Notes: a model not told the origin generated them from the letters alone. DNA of 64,000 nt from Archangium lipolyticum (GCF_024623785.1 NZ_JANKBZ010000005.1:310001-374000), one strand, 5' to 3'. Positions 32,781-44,462 are shown, numbered from the stretch's first letter. Numbers and translations: made by a program.

Positions 32781-33203
32781 ATGAACACGAAGAAGACGAA
32801 GTCGCAGCGCCGCCGCGAGCGCGGCATGACGCTCATCGAGATCATGGTGGTCATCACCATCCTCGGCCTCATCATGGCCGCGGTGGGCGTGGCCGTGATT
32901 CCGAAGCTCGACGAGGCCCGGGTGAGCACCGCGAAGATGGACATCGGCAACATCCACAACGCGCTCAAGCTCTACTACGCGAAGAAGGGCCGCTTCCCGG
33001 ACACGGTCAACGGTCTGCGCGCGCTGGTGGAGACGCAGGCCCTGGAGGAGCTGCCCAGGGACCCGTGGGGCAACGAGTACGTGTACATGAACGAGGGCGG
33101 CAAGCCCGTCGTCACCTCTTATGGCGGAGACGGCTCACCCGGGGGCGAGGGGATCGCCGCGGACATCTCGTCACGCGACCCCGAGGCCGTGGCGCGGCGC
33201 TAG
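32781..33203 (+). CDS. gspG: type II secretion major pseudopilin GspG-like protein
   Basis: A 140-residue pseudopilin. The basic leader (Lys/Arg-rich, residues 1-15) ends in Gly before MTLIEIMVV, so a prepilin peptidase would cut before Met16; the Glu at +5 is present, while +1 is Met instead of the usual Phe. A hydrophobic helix follows, then the GspG signature DPWGNEYVY and a Gly/Asp-rich C-terminus (SYGGDGSPGGEG...ADI) that forms the calcium site in the family. The ATG has AGGGGAACG just upstream. No other gsp genes are near, so this is an orphan copy or a specialised pseudopilin. Confidence 0.93.
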   Translation: MNTKKTKSQRRRERGMTLIEIMVVITILGLIMAAVGVAVIPKLDEARVSTAKMDIGNIHNALKLYYAKKGRFPDTVNGLRALVETQALEELPRDPWGNEYVYMNEGGKPVVTSYGGDGSPGGEGIAADISSRDPEAVARR

Positions 33204-33308
33204 CCGGGTGGAGGGGCATCGGATGGTGCCCTGGCCGTTTTCCTGCCGGAGGGAGGCCCGTCGTGTCCGCGTGGCGCGTGCGGAGCTACCTTCCCCGAGG
33301 AGGTAGCC

Positions 33309-33719
33309 ATGGCACGGACGATGGAGATTCCACGGCAGCACTGGGCCGTCTACTTCGAGCGGCTCGGCCGGCAAGCGCAGACCTACCCGGTTCGAATCGA
33401 GGTGGAGAACCAGGACATAGGCGACCAGGAGATGGCCCGCAGGCTCCCCCTGGTGGGGATCGACCTGGAGACGAAGGGCTCGGAGATAGGAGATCTCGAG
33501 GTGACGGTGGGCGACGCCGACCAGAACTTCATGCACCACATCGATGACCCGACGCGCGTGTACCTCAAGGTGGAGGACTCCGGGAACATCGACTGCATCG
33601 AGATCGAGGACGCGGCCAACGGGAAGACGCTCATCTTCTTCGAGCGCCATCCCGGCCTGCCGGCGACGGTCCTGCTGGGTTCCAGTGCCGACCAGGAGGA
33701 GCCGGCACCGGGGCCGTGA
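33309..33719 (+). CDS. DUF5335 family protein
   Basis: A 136-residue acidic soluble protein. The start Ile-Pro-Arg-x-x-Trp (IPRQHWAVYFERLGRQ) and the following VRIEVENQDIGDQ and LPLVGIDLETKG segments fit the DUF5335 pattern. Function is unknown; I infer a cytoplasmic location from the absence of a signal. ATG 33309 is preceded by GAGGAGG, an ideal ribosome site. It is a single gene facing the binding-protein gene. Confidence 0.75.
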   Translation: MARTMEIPRQHWAVYFERLGRQAQTYPVRIEVENQDIGDQEMARRLPLVGIDLETKGSEIGDLEVTVGDADQNFMHHIDDPTRVYLKVEDSGNIDCIEIEDAANGKTLIFFERHPGLPATVLLGSSADQEEPAPGP

Positions 33720-33732
33720 GGATTGCTCCGGA

Positions 33733-35163
33733 CTACGGAGGATCCAGGGTGGGGGGGAGGGTCTCGAAGCCCGCCGTCCCCACCTGCCACAGCTCCACGG
33801 GGGAGCGCGCCTCGCCGCTGGCGTCGAAGTCCAGCTGGCCGCTGGCGCCATCCACGTTGACGCTCCGGCCCGCGGCCAGCTCCGTCGACAGGTAGGTGAA
33901 GTTGGAGTTGGTGAGCTGGGTCTGGGGGCTGGTCGCGCCGGTGGACACCTTCGTCAGGCCCTCGGCCAGCTTCGGTCCCGTCACGGTGTTGGAGGTGCCC
34001 AGGGACCAGGACGCGCTCAGCGCCAGCAGGTACATGGCGTCATAGGCGTTGGAGGTGTAGCCGTACGCGGCCGGGTCCTTCTTGTACTTGTCCAGGAAGC
34101 GGTTCTGGAACGTGCTGAAGGCCTGTCCGGTGCCCTGCGCCGGGGCGGTACCATGGAAGCCCCGGGCCTGGGCGGCCGCCTGCGAGTCCGTCAGCAGGGC
34201 CGCGTCCTTCACGCTGTCGGAGAAGAACCAGCGGTGGGGGCCATCGGGGATGCGCTGGAGGGTGGGCCGGGTGGCGGCCTCCTTGAGGATGGCCGCCGCG
34301 TCATCCGCGAAGCCGATGAGCACGGTGAGGTTCGGCGCGTACATCTCGAGCTGATCCACCGCCGACTTCACGTCCCCGCGCTTGGGGTAGGAGAAGGTCC
34401 GGTTGGGCACCCGGCGGGAGGCATCCCCATTGAGCAGCCGGTCGGAGATGATGTTGGCGAGGCCCTGCCCGTACGGGTCGTCCACGTAGAGGATGCCCAC
34501 CTTGCTCGTGGTCGTCTGGGGACCGAAGCGGCTGTCGGTGCGCAGCAGGTGGGCGATGACGCTGCCCTGGATGGCGTCCGAGGGCGAGGTGCGCCACACG
34601 AGCCCCGCCGGGGCGGCCCCGTTGTTGGTGTCCGACAGCACCGTCAGCTCCGGCGAGGAGGCGCTGTAGCTCATGAGCAGCACGCCCTTGCCGATGGTCA
34701 CCTTGGCGACCTCGAGCGACTGGCTGCTGCCGGCCGTCACCACCGCCGCCACCTTCTTGTCGTTCACCAGCCACTCGGCCTGCCTGCGCGCGCGCTCCAC
34801 GTCGCTGGCGGTGTCGCAGTAGTACAGGGCGATCTGCTTGTTCACGACGCCGCGCTGGTTGATCTCATCGAGCGCGAGCAGGAGGGCGTTGAGCGCCTGC
34901 TCGTCGGACACGTCCACGCCCGCGCCCGGCTCCGTGCTGGTGTGGACGGGCACCAGGGCGGCCATCGCGATGGCGCCAGGGTCGGTGGAGCCGAAGGGCT
35001 TCTCGTTGCAGCCGGTGGGCAGCGGCAGGCAGACGTTGCGCGTGCACACCTGGTCGGAGGCACAATCGGCGCTCGTCTCGCACTGGTCGAGCCCCGCCGC
35101 GGTGGTGAAGCTGCACCCGGTGGCCAGCAGGGCCAGTGCTCCCATCAAGGTCAGCGCGCGCAT
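33733..35163 (-). CDS. periplasmic-binding-protein type I lipoprotein (branched-chain amino acid/urea receptor-like)
   Basis: A 476-residue secreted protein. The signal ends in LLATGC, giving a lipidated Cys17. A cysteine-rich linker follows (Cys28, 34, 40, 45 and 52; myxobacterial EGF-like style). From about residue 65 it shows the two-lobed LivJ-like fold: AALVPVHT, LNALLLALDEINQRG, VVTAGSSQSLEVAK, VGILYVDDPYGQGL, YDAMYLLALS. No ABC permease or ATPase lies nearby, so it may sense a ligand rather than deliver it. Its start shares one base with the stop of the TPR gene (TGATG). Confidence 0.88.
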   Translation of the reverse strand: MRALTLMGALALLATGCSFTTAAGLDQCETSADCASDQVCTRNVCLPLPTGCNEKPFGSTDPGAIAMAALVPVHTSTEPGAGVDVSDEQALNALLLALDEINQRGVVNKQIALYYCDTASDVERARRQAEWLVNDKKVAAVVTAGSSQSLEVAKVTIGKGVLLMSYSASSPELTVLSDTNNGAAPAGLVWRTSPSDAIQGSVIAHLLRTDSRFGPQTTTSKVGILYVDDPYGQGLANIISDRLLNGDASRRVPNRTFSYPKRGDVKSAVDQLEMYAPNLTVLIGFADDAAAILKEAATRPTLQRIPDGPHRWFFSDSVKDAALLTDSQAAAQARGFHGTAPAQGTGQAFSTFQNRFLDKYKKDPAAYGYTSNAYDAMYLLALSASWSLGTSNTVTGPKLAEGLTKVSTGATSPQTQLTNSNFTYLSTELAAGRSVNVDGASGQLDFDASGEARSPVELWQVGTAGFETLPPTLDPP

Positions 35164-35990
35164 CAGAAGCTCACCTCCATGCCGGCGCCAGCGCCCGAGG
35201 GGGCCAGCGTCACCCGGGGCTTGCCCGGCGGGGGCAGGGGCTCCTTGGGGTAGAGGAGGACGGCCGCGATCGCGCTGGCCACGCCCACACCGAAGCCGAT
35301 GTCCGCCAGCAGCGCGTTGGTGCGCGTGGCGGTCTTCGCCGCGAGCTTCGGATCCAACTCCGTGGCCTTGTCGAAGTCGTTGCGTGCGCTCCGGGCCTGC
35401 AACCCGAAGACGGTGCCCGCGCCCAGGCCCACCAGCGCCACGCCACCCAGGGCGAAGGACGTCACCTGCATGCGCTTGCGCGCGGCGAGCGCGTCCTCAT
35501 AGGCCTCCTTGAGACGCAGCTTGTTGGTCTCGTCGGCGCGGCGGGCCGCCTGCCGCTCCTCGTCCGCGCGCCGCCGGGCCGACGCGGCCTCCTCCTGCAA
35601 CCGCTTGCGCTCGCTCGCCGAGGCCGCCGCCCGCGCTTCCTCCTTCTGCAACTGCAGCTTCAGCCGGTCGATGAAGAGGTCGGCGCGCTTGATGAGCGTC
35701 AGGTCCGTCCCCTTGGCCTTGTACTGCTCGTAGTACTGGATGGCCTCGCGCTCCTTGCCCCCCTGGTCGTACGCGCGGGCGATGTTGTAGAGCAGCCGCG
35801 GATCCGGGTTGGGCGACGCCTCGTGCGCCTTCTCCAGCACCTCCGCGGCCTCCAGGTACTTCTTCTGGTCGTACAGCCGCTCGGCCTGCTTGATGAGCTC
35901 CTTCGGATTGCCACGTGCCGCGCCGCGTTGAGCGCGGGCCTGCGGGGGCGCGAGCAGGAGGGCCGCCAACAAAACCAGGAACAATCGCAT
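35163..35990 (-). CDS. TPR-repeat membrane protein with signal peptide
   Basis: A 275-residue protein with an N-terminal signal (hydrophobic core ending in ARA). TPR-like repeats cover residues about 20-100 (ELIKQAERLYDQKKYLEAAEVLEKA, NIARAYDQGGKEREAIQYYEQY). A long charged Arg/Glu/Ala coiled coil follows (about 110-175), then two hydrophobic segments (about 185-205 and 230-245) and a short tail. Proteins like this often scaffold envelope complexes in myxobacteria. Coupling to the binding-protein gene by a TGATG junction suggests a shared complex. Confidence 0.82.
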   Translation of the reverse strand: MRLFLVLLAALLLAPPQARAQRGAARGNPKELIKQAERLYDQKKYLEAAEVLEKAHEASPNPDPRLLYNIARAYDQGGKEREAIQYYEQYKAKGTDLTLIKRADLFIDRLKLQLQKEEARAAASASERKRLQEEAASARRRADEERQAARRADETNKLRLKEAYEDALAARKRMQVTSFALGGVALVGLGAGTVFGLQARSARNDFDKATELDPKLAAKTATRTNALLADIGFGVGVASAIAAVLLYPKEPLPPPGKPRVTLAPSGAGAGMEVSF

Positions 35991-36044
35991 GGTTGGAGAG
36001 CCTACTCCTGAACTCCCCACCGGGCGAAGAGGGCTGGAAACGGC

Positions 36045-36076
36045 GGGGCCGCCCCACCTGATGGCGGGACGGCCCC
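36045..36076 (-). terminator. GC-rich hairpin after pckG
   Basis: GGGGCCGCCC (36045-36054) pairs with GGGACGGCCCC (36066-36076) with one bulged A. It lies 37 bases past the pckG stop. Read on the minus strand only a short GTTTCC follows, so it is a weak terminator candidate. Confidence 0.45.
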
Positions 36077-36112
36077 GGAACACGGCGGGTCTCAGCCGCT
36101 CCTACACCCGGC

Positions 36113-37906
<1,794 letters not shown>

Positions 37907-38109
37907 TCGCGTATCTCCTCGGAAATTGAGTGGGCGCAACCTTCCTGGCTGCTCCCTATAAAAGCAACAACCCCCCTGGGCCCTCCCCGTCCCGGCGCTC
38001 CCGTGTCCCTTCAATTTCACTAATCGGACCTCCAGTATCCAGAAGCAGACTTTCGTCGCGGAGGAGGGCTCACCGTTGGGCACAGGGGGGCACAGGTTGG
38101 TCGGCGTCC

Positions 38110-39966
38110 ATGGCCATCGCAATCGTGCTGGGCATCGTGCTGGTCGCACTGGTGCTCTTCTCCATCGACGTGGTTCCCATCGAGGTGAGCTCGCTGGTGG
38201 TGGTATGTCTGCTGGCGCTCACCGGAGTGTTGACGCCCCAGCAGGCCTTCGAGGGGTTCAGCAACGACACCGTCATCTTCATCTTCACCCTGTTGGCGAT
38301 GACGGAAGGGCTCGCCAGTACGGGTGTGGTGCAGCTCGTCGGACAGAGGCTCGCCTTCTTCGCGCGCTTCGGACACCAGACGTTCGTGCTGGCGATGATG
38401 GTGGTGGTGGCGACGTTCTCCTCGATCGTCTCCAACACGGTGACGACGGCGGCGTTCCTGCCGGTGGCCATCGGCGCGGCGCACCGCGCCAAGGTGCCCA
38501 AGAGCAAGGTGCTGCTGCCGCTGGCGTACGCCTCCATGCTGGGAGGCATGGTGCTGCTGTTCGGTACCTCCACCAACCTGGTGGCCTCCGCGGCCTTCCC
38601 GCGCTTCGGACTGGCGCCCATCGGGGTGACGGAGCTGTCTCCGGTGGGACTGCCGGTGGCGGTGCTGGGCATGCTGGTGGTGGTGTTCCTCGGGCCGCTG
38701 CTGCTGCCCTCGCGCGTGGGCAAGGGCACGGTGTCCGACTGGATTCTGCGTGACTACCTCACCGAGGCGGTGCTGCCCGCCGACTCGCGCTACCAGGGCA
38801 AGGAGCTGGCGGAGATAACGGAGGGCCTGGGGCTGCGCGTCATCGGGGTCATCCGCGACGGCCAGTCGCTGCCCGCGGTGCCCACGTACCGGTTGGTGGG
38901 GGACGAGCGCCTCATCGTCGAGGGCAACCGCGAGGACATCCTCCGGGTGAAGGACCTGAAGGGAATCGAGATCCGTCCGGACATGCGGCTGTCGGACACG
39001 GACCTGCGGCCCCAGGACACCATCCTGGTGGAGGCCACGGTGCCCACGGGGAGCCCGCTCATCGGCCGCAGTCTGAAGGAGACACTCTTCCTGGAGCGCT
39101 ATGGGCTGGTGGCGCTGGCGCTGCACCGCAAGCCCGCCATCCAGCGGCTGACGAAGCTTCAGTTGCTGGGGCGGCTCTTCGGCGGGCAGTCGCTGTCCGC
39201 GCTGCCGCTGTCGGTGGGTGACGTGCTGCTGCTGCGCGGCCCCCGGGATCGGGTGCAGGAGCTGTCGGATGGCGTCAACCTGCTCGTGCTCGGGGACGTG
39301 GAGTACCAGCCGCCGCGCTACGGCAAGTGGCTGCTGGCGGTGGTGCTCTTCCTCGGGGCGCTCGCGGCGGGCACCGTCAAGCTGGTGCCGCTGTCCGTGG
39401 CGGGACTGGCGGGCATGCTGGCGATGATCGCCACCGGGTGCGTGGACGCGCGGCGGGCCTTCCGCGTGGACTGGCGCGTGGTGCTGCTCATCGGCTCCAT
39501 GATGGCGCTCGGCGTGGCCATGGAGGAGAGCGGTGCGGGCAGGTTCCTGGGCAACATGGCGGCGGGACTCGGCAGCTACGGAGGCCCACGCACGGTGCTG
39601 TTCGTGATGATGACGCTCACCATCCTGCTGTCGGCGCCCATGAGCAACCAGGCCGCGGCCCTGGTGATGCTCCCGGTGGCCATCGGCGCCGCCCACCAGC
39701 TGGGCGTGGACCCGCGTCCCTTCGCCATCGGGGTGACGCTGGCCGCGAGCTGCTCCTTCATCACGCCCCTCGAGCCGAGCTGCGTGCTGGTGTACGGCCC
39801 CGGCCACTACCGCTTCACCGACTTCTTCCGGTTGGGCACTCCGCTGACGGCCCTGCTGCTCGCCTTCCTCGTGGCGGTGGTGCCCGTCGTCTGGCCCTTC
39901 CAGAAGGCGGGGGGCGAGCCGGCACGGCCCCGGGAGCCGGTGAGCCAGCGCGTGTTGAAGCCTTGA
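38110..39966 (+). CDS. SLC13/DASS family anion transporter with two RCK-C (TrkA-C) domains
   Basis: A 618-residue membrane carrier. About six N-terminal helices include [15 protein letters not shown] and the conserved [17 protein letters not shown] and GTSTNLV segments. Two cytosolic RCK-C domains follow (about residues 215-290 and 300-385), then the second helix half with [21 protein letters not shown] and ITPLEPSC. This layout is typical of bacterial sulfate/dicarboxylate carriers of the DASS group; the exact anion is not readable. The ATG at 38110 has only a weak ribosome site. Confidence 0.9.
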   Translation: MAIAIVLGIVLVALVLFSIDVVPIEVSSLVVVCLLALTGVLTPQQAFEGFSNDTVIFIFTLLAMTEGLASTGVVQLVGQRLAFFARFGHQTFVLAMMVVVATFSSIVSNTVTTAAFLPVAIGAAHRAKVPKSKVLLPLAYASMLGGMVLLFGTSTNLVASAAFPRFGLAPIGVTELSPVGLPVAVLGMLVVVFLGPLLLPSRVGKGTVSDWILRDYLTEAVLPADSRYQGKELAEITEGLGLRVIGVIRDGQSLPAVPTYRLVGDERLIVEGNREDILRVKDLKGIEIRPDMRLSDTDLRPQDTILVEATVPTGSPLIGRSLKETLFLERYGLVALALHRKPAIQRLTKLQLLGRLFGGQSLSALPLSVGDVLLLRGPRDRVQELSDGVNLLVLGDVEYQPPRYGKWLLAVVLFLGALAAGTVKLVPLSVAGLAGMLAMIATGCVDARRAFRVDWRVVLLIGSMMALGVAMEESGAGRFLGNMAAGLGSYGGPRTVLFVMMTLTILLSAPMSNQAAALVMLPVAIGAAHQLGVDPRPFAIGVTLAASCSFITPLEPSCVLVYGPGHYRFTDFFRLGTPLTALLLAFLVAVVPVVWPFQKAGGEPARPREPVSQRVLKP

Positions 39967-40033
39967 GCACGTGCTCATCCGTTGACGCATCCTGGCACGG
40001 CCTCGTTTGCGAGGCCCGGGGCGCTCCAGTACC

Positions 40034-42307
40034 GTGCCCACGGGCCCTCCTTTGTCCTCCACCTCCCAGTCCCTCCGACTTCGCTGGCATCTCGTCCGGC
40101 TCGCGCTCGGAACGCTGATTCCCGTTGTCGCCTTCGCGGCGGTCGTGGTCTTCCAACTGGCGCGCGCGGAACGCGAGGCCGTCGAGCTTCGTGTGCTGCG
40201 GTCGGCGCGCGCGCTCGCGTCGGCCTTCGAGCGCGAGATGTCGGGCTCCATCCGGACGCTTCAGGCGCTGGCCGAGTCCGACCGTCTCGATCGAGGTGAG
40301 TTGGAGGCCTTCCTCGAGGAGAGCACGCGGGTGCTTCGCACGCAGCCCTCCTGGCGGCATGTGCTGCTGATCTCTCCGGACGGGCAGCCGTTGGTGAACA
40401 CGGCCTACCCGTGGGGCGCCCCGCTTCCAGCCGTCGCCGATACGGAGAGCTTCACGCGTGTCGTCGAGACGCACCAGCCCGTCATCGGAAACCTCGCCGT
40501 CGGCCAGGGCGCGCGAAGGGCGCTCGCCTTTCCCGTCCGGGTTCCGGTGATGCGTGACGGAGCGCTCCGGTACGTGCTCACGGCCGTCATCACGCCGGAG
40601 TCGCTCACGGACATGGTCACCCGTCAGGCACCCGGCAACGAGGAGTGGACGCGCACGCTGGTCGATTCGAGGGGGACCGTGGCCGCCCGCACCGTGGACC
40701 CCGCGCGATTCGTCGGACAGCCGGCCTCGCGCTCGTTCCTCGAGAAGACCCGGGTCGCGGAGCAAGGTGTGTTCGCCAACACGTCGATGGATGGCGTGCC
40801 GGTCTACGTGGCGTTCAGGCGGTCGCAGCCGTCGGGGTGGACCGCCGCGGTCATCAGCCACAGGGGAGCCCTGGACACGCCGGTGACCCGCTCGATGCTC
40901 TTCGTTGGAGGGTTCGGGCTCGCGCTGCTGCTGGTGAGCGTGGGAGGCGCCTGGGTCTTCTCCCGGCGCCTCGAGCGTTCCATCACGGAAGCCGCGACCG
41001 CCGCGGCCGCCCTCGCGGAGGGAGTCCCTCACCACATGGAACCGTCCAGCGTGCGCGAGCTCACGCGGCTCGGTGAGGCGCTGGAGCGCTCCGGGCGGTT
41101 GCTGCGGGAGCGGGAGCGGGAGCGGGACACGAACCTCGCCGCCGCCGAGGAGGCACGGGCCGAAGCGGTCGAGGCCACGCGGGCGAAGGACGCGTTTCTC
41201 GCCATGCTGGGACACGAGCTGCGCAACCCACTCGCGCCGATCGTCACCTCGTTGGAGCTGCTCCGGAGGCGGGGCCTCGCGGGGACACCCGAGCACGAGG
41301 TCATCTCGCGGCAGCTCCGGCACGTGGTCCGTCTCGTGGACGATTTGATGGACGTGGCCCGGATCACCCGCGGGCGGATGTCGCTTCACCGCGAACCGCT
41401 CGAGCTGTCCTCCGTGGTGGCCCGGGCCGTGGAGGCGACGGCCCCACTCGTCGAGCAGCGGCGGCACGCGCTCGTGGTCGATGTGCCCTCCTCGGGCCTG
41501 CGGGTGCTGGGGGATGCCGATCGCCTGACACAGGTGGTGGCCAACCTGCTCACGAACGCGGCGAGGTACACGCCACCGGGCGGGCACCTCCAGGTGCGGG
41601 CCCGCGCGAGCGATGGGGGCATCACGCTCGTCGTCGAGGACGATGGACAGGGATTGCAGCCGGACCTGCTCCCCCGGCTCTTCGAGCCCTTCGTCCAGGG
41701 GCCGCGCACGGTGGAGCGGAGCGAGGGAGGGCTCGGTCTCGGGCTGTCGCTCGTCCGGAGCTTCGTCGAGGCACATGGTGGCCGCATCGAGGCACGCAGC
41801 GACGGTCCCGGCCGGGGCAGCTCCTTCACGGTCTGGCTGCCGGGACACGAGGAGGCCGTGGAGCAGTCCACCCCGAGCGAGCGGCGGGAGGAGCTTCCCC
41901 CAGCAACCGGGGACGCGTCCGGGGAGCCCCTCCGCGTGCTCGTCGTCGACGACAACGTCGATGCCGCCGACGGGCTGGCCGACCTGCTGGAGCTGAGCGG
42001 GTACCAGGTGGCCGTGGCACATGACTGCACGGAGGCGCTGAGCCGGGTGGACGCGCTCCGCCCGCATGTGGCGCTGCTCGACATCGGATTGCCCGACGTG
42101 GATGGGTACGGGGTCGCCGAGCGCATCCGGGAGCGGATGGGTGAGGCGAGCCCCGTCTTCGCCGCGCTCACCGGCTTCGGCCAGGATGGGGACCGCGCAC
42201 GCAGTCACGCGCTGGGGTTCCGCCACCACTTCGTGAAGCCCATCGACTTCGACGAGCTGAACGCCTTCCTGGAGGCGCAGCGGCCGGGGCGGAGCGAGGT
42301 CGCGTGA
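40034..42307 (+). CDS. membrane hybrid histidine kinase with extracytoplasmic sensor and C-terminal receiver
   Basis: About 757 residues. TM1 is near residues 22-43, a Cache-like periplasmic domain spans about 45-285, and TM2 is about 287-309. A short HAMP-like/coiled-coil linker (to about 385) leads to HisKA with H394 in LGHELRNPLAP and a HATPase (NLLTNAARYTPPGG, EGGLGLGLSLVR). The C-terminal receiver has phospho-acceptor D683 in LLDIGLPDVDG. The start is uncertain: GTG 40034 is used here, but TTG 40007 and TTG 40052 are also in frame and none has a strong ribosome site. The stop is one base from the convergent miaE stop. Confidence 0.9.
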   Translation: MPTGPPLSSTSQSLRLRWHLVRLALGTLIPVVAFAAVVVFQLARAEREAVELRVLRSARALASAFEREMSGSIRTLQALAESDRLDRGELEAFLEESTRVLRTQPSWRHVLLISPDGQPLVNTAYPWGAPLPAVADTESFTRVVETHQPVIGNLAVGQGARRALAFPVRVPVMRDGALRYVLTAVITPESLTDMVTRQAPGNEEWTRTLVDSRGTVAARTVDPARFVGQPASRSFLEKTRVAEQGVFANTSMDGVPVYVAFRRSQPSGWTAAVISHRGALDTPVTRSMLFVGGFGLALLLVSVGGAWVFSRRLERSITEAATAAAALAEGVPHHMEPSSVRELTRLGEALERSGRLLRERERERDTNLAAAEEARAEAVEATRAKDAFLAMLGHELRNPLAPIVTSLELLRRRGLAGTPEHEVISRQLRHVVRLVDDLMDVARITRGRMSLHREPLELSSVVARAVEATAPLVEQRRHALVVDVPSSGLRVLGDADRLTQVVANLLTNAARYTPPGGHLQVRARASDGGITLVVEDDGQGLQPDLLPRLFEPFVQGPRTVERSEGGLGLGLSLVRSFVEAHGGRIEARSDGPGRGSSFTVWLPGHEEAVEQSTPSERREELPPATGDASGEPLRVLVVDDNVDAADGLADLLELSGYQVAVAHDCTEALSRVDALRPHVALLDIGLPDVDGYGVAERIRERMGEASPVFAALTGFGQDGDRARSHALGFRHHFVKPIDFDELNAFLEAQRPGRSEVA

Positions 42308-42308
42308 G

Positions 42309-42932
42309 TCAGTGGATGGCGGCGCGCAGGCCGATGCCGTTCAGCACCTGGGCCTCGTGGTCGAGCAGCACGTCCAGCCGGGCGCGCACCGAGGCCTCGT
42401 CCCCACCCGCCGCGGTGACGGCCAGCCGGTAGAAGAGCGACTGGTGGCCATCCTCGGACTGGGCCAGCTCACCGTAGAAGCGGCGCAGCATGGGGTCCGC
42501 CAGTCCCTCGGCCAGGAGGGAAAGCCGCTCGCAGGAGCGCGCCTCGATGATGGCGGCCACCAGCAACCGGTCCACCTTGCGCCCCTCGGCGGAGGTGCGG
42601 ACGGCCTTCTGCAGGCCCTGGGCGTACGGGTCGCCCGCGTCGCGCCCCAGCGTCAGTCCCCGGGCCGCCATCAGGTCCAGCACCCGGGCCAGGTGCGCGC
42701 TCTCCTCTCGCGCCAGCCGCGCCATCTGCGCCGGCAGGCCGGGCAGGTCCGGGTAGACCTGCAACAGCGAGAGGGCATTGGCCGCCGCCTTCTTCTCGCA
42801 GTGGGCGTGGTCCACCAGCACTTCGTCGAAGCGCTCGAGCGCCAGGGGAAGCCAGCGCGGGTCGCTGGGGACCTTGAGGATGACGGGGCCCTCTCCGGAG
42901 AGGGGACGGCGATCGGGCGTGGGACGGGACAT
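42309..42932 (-). CDS. miaE: tRNA-(ms2io6A)-hydroxylase MiaE
   Basis: A 207-residue non-haem diiron enzyme that hydroxylates the isopentenyl group of ms2i6A37 in tRNA. The ferritin-like iron ligands are visible: ExxH-type residues in LVDHAHCEKKAA, REESAHLARV, EARSCERL and SEDGHQSLF. Length fits the family. The GNAT gene lies 36 bases upstream on the same strand. MiaE acts after MiaA and MiaB, which are not in this window. Confidence 0.95.
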   Translation of the reverse strand: MSRPTPDRRPLSGEGPVILKVPSDPRWLPLALERFDEVLVDHAHCEKKAAANALSLLQVYPDLPGLPAQMARLAREESAHLARVLDLMAARGLTLGRDAGDPYAQGLQKAVRTSAEGRKVDRLLVAAIIEARSCERLSLLAEGLADPMLRRFYGELAQSEDGHQSLFYRLAVTAAGGDEASVRARLDVLLDHEAQVLNGIGLRAAIH

Positions 42933-42968
42933 GGAGCGTGCGGAGTGTAACCGCCTCGCTCGGGAGCG

Positions 42969-43799
42969 CTACTCCACCAGCACCAGCCGCTGGGAGCGCT
43001 GGGCCAGGTAGCCCACCTTGCGAGCGATGCGCGCCATGGACTCGTCCTTCTCGTCCACCCTCAGCGTGAGCCTCGGCAGTGACGAGAGCAGGAAGCGGGA
43101 GATCTGCCCCAGACACAGGGTGGCGTGGCCCTTGCCCCGCTGCGAGGGCACCGTGTACAGGCCCTCCAGCTCGGCCCCGAATTGGGAGCGGCTGCCGATG
43201 TCCACCTTGAAGACCAGCTCGCCGTTCTCCTCCAGCACGTAGGTGCGCCGCGCCCTCACGCGCTGTGCCACCCGCTCCTCGAAGTTCGGATCCTCCGCGA
43301 GCGCGTCCCGGTCGTGGATGTCCCGCACCGCCCCGGCCGCCAGGGGCACCAGGCGCGTGAGGTCCTCCTCGCGCGCCAGCCGGAGCAGGGGATTGGTGAA
43401 GGGCCCCAGGTCGTCGGCCGACACGGAGAAGAGGCGGTACGTCTTGGACAGCCGCGGCTTGCCCGCGCACAGGCTGCGCACCAGCGCGTCCACCGCGGGC
43501 TTCTCGCCCACCGACGCCTTGAGCCTCACGCGCTCGGCCAGCGCATCCGCGATGACCCCGGTGGCCACGCTGTCACCCGCCGAGGGCACCACCAGCGCGC
43601 CTCCTCCTCCCACGAAGACGGCCGCCGTGAGCGTCTTCCCATCGAAGCGGCCCCAATAGGAGTAGCTGGAGCGGGTGTCTCCAATGCCGAACTCCGCCAG
43701 CAATCCGAGCAGGTAGATGTTGTGTGCCGGATCCTTGGCGAGCAGCGCCTTCAGCGCATCGCTGTCCTTGGAGGTGAGTTGTTGGACGGTGACGGGCAT
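42969..43799 (-). CDS. GNAT family acetyltransferase with N-terminal DUF4081-like half
   Basis: A 276-residue protein. The C-terminal half (about 140-276) is a GNAT domain; LEGLYTVPSQRGKGHATLCLGQISRFL contains the acetyl-CoA binding QRGKGHA loop. The N-terminal half (DPAHNIYLLGLLAEFGI) matches the DUF4081-type domain paired with GNAT in some bacteria. Substrate unknown. It lies between miaE and an AgmX/PglI-like gene on the same strand. Confidence 0.85.
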   Translation of the reverse strand: MPVTVQQLTSKDSDALKALLAKDPAHNIYLLGLLAEFGIGDTRSSYSYWGRFDGKTLTAAVFVGGGGALVVPSAGDSVATGVIADALAERVRLKASVGEKPAVDALVRSLCAGKPRLSKTYRLFSVSADDLGPFTNPLLRLAREEDLTRLVPLAAGAVRDIHDRDALAEDPNFEERVAQRVRARRTYVLEENGELVFKVDIGSRSQFGAELEGLYTVPSQRGKGHATLCLGQISRFLLSSLPRLTLRVDEKDESMARIARKVGYLAQRSQRLVLVE

Positions 43800-43844
43800 G
43801 TCGCGCGGTCGGGGCGCAGTACACCATATGCCATGCCGTGGTTT

Positions 43845-44405
43845 TCAAGGGCCTCCGTCATTCCGGGGCCGGAAGTGGAACGGGTGGCTCAGGGTAAGCG
43901 GCGCTTTCCCAGGTGGGGCGGAAAATTGTGTGTCGGCGAGAGCATCGAGCAGGCAGGCGTGCACGAAGGGATCCTGGAAGGTGCTCTCCACCACCTCGGC
44001 GCCCTGGAACCTGCCGCGCTCCCCCCGGGCTTCGAGGGTGAAACGCAGCTTCACTGTCTGTGCACCCGCGTGGCGCAGGGACGCGTCCTGGAGGCACTCG
44101 CGCACCAGCGGTTGGAGGGCCCGGAAGGCCACCCGGACCTCCTCCTTGTCCCAGGTGCCCGGGGGAGGATCAGGAATCGGCTCCTCCTCCCGGGGTGGAG
44201 GGGGCGGTGGCGTGGCGACGCGGGGAACGGGCCGGGCCGGTTCCGGTGGAGGGGCAGGAGAGGGGAGGGGGGTGGGTGGCTCGAGCGGGGCGGGTGGGGG
44301 TGGGGGCACGGCGTGCTCCGGCGCGTCCCTCGTGAGCCAGAGCGCCAGCGCGCTCAGGGCCACGAAGGGGATGACCACCCAGAGGAAGACGGCTCTGCCC
44401 GACAT
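43845..44405 (-). CDS. AgmX/PglI C-terminal domain-like membrane protein
   Basis: A 186-residue protein with one N-terminal membrane helix (about 5-24), a long Pro-rich spacer (about 33-80), and a TonB-like C-terminal domain (about 88-180) with VRECLQDASLR, VKLRFTLEARGERG and a second Cys in VHACLLDAL. This pattern (paired Cys, L.f.l...G) matches the AgmX/PglI C-terminal domain seen in myxobacterial gliding-motility and envelope proteins. ATG 44405 has GAAGG five bases upstream. The Pro-rich spacer suggests it spans the periplasm. Confidence 0.7.
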   Translation of the reverse strand: MSGRAVFLWVVIPFVALSALALWLTRDAPEHAVPPPPPAPLEPPTPLPSPAPPPEPARPVPRVATPPPPPPREEEPIPDPPPGTWDKEEVRVAFRALQPLVRECLQDASLRHAGAQTVKLRFTLEARGERGRFQGAEVVESTFQDPFVHACLLDALADTQFSAPPGKAPLTLSHPFHFRPRNDGGP

Positions 44406-44462
44406 GTGCACCTTCAACCCTGGCCCCGGGGGTTCGCGTCCCCGGCGGGCCCGCTCAGGCCT

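Noticed and set aside
39993-40010. TGGCAC...TTGC upstream of the hybrid kinase gene as a sigma-54 promoter
   Set aside because: Spacing between the two elements is 8 bases instead of the required 5, so the GG/GC dinucleotides are out of phase.
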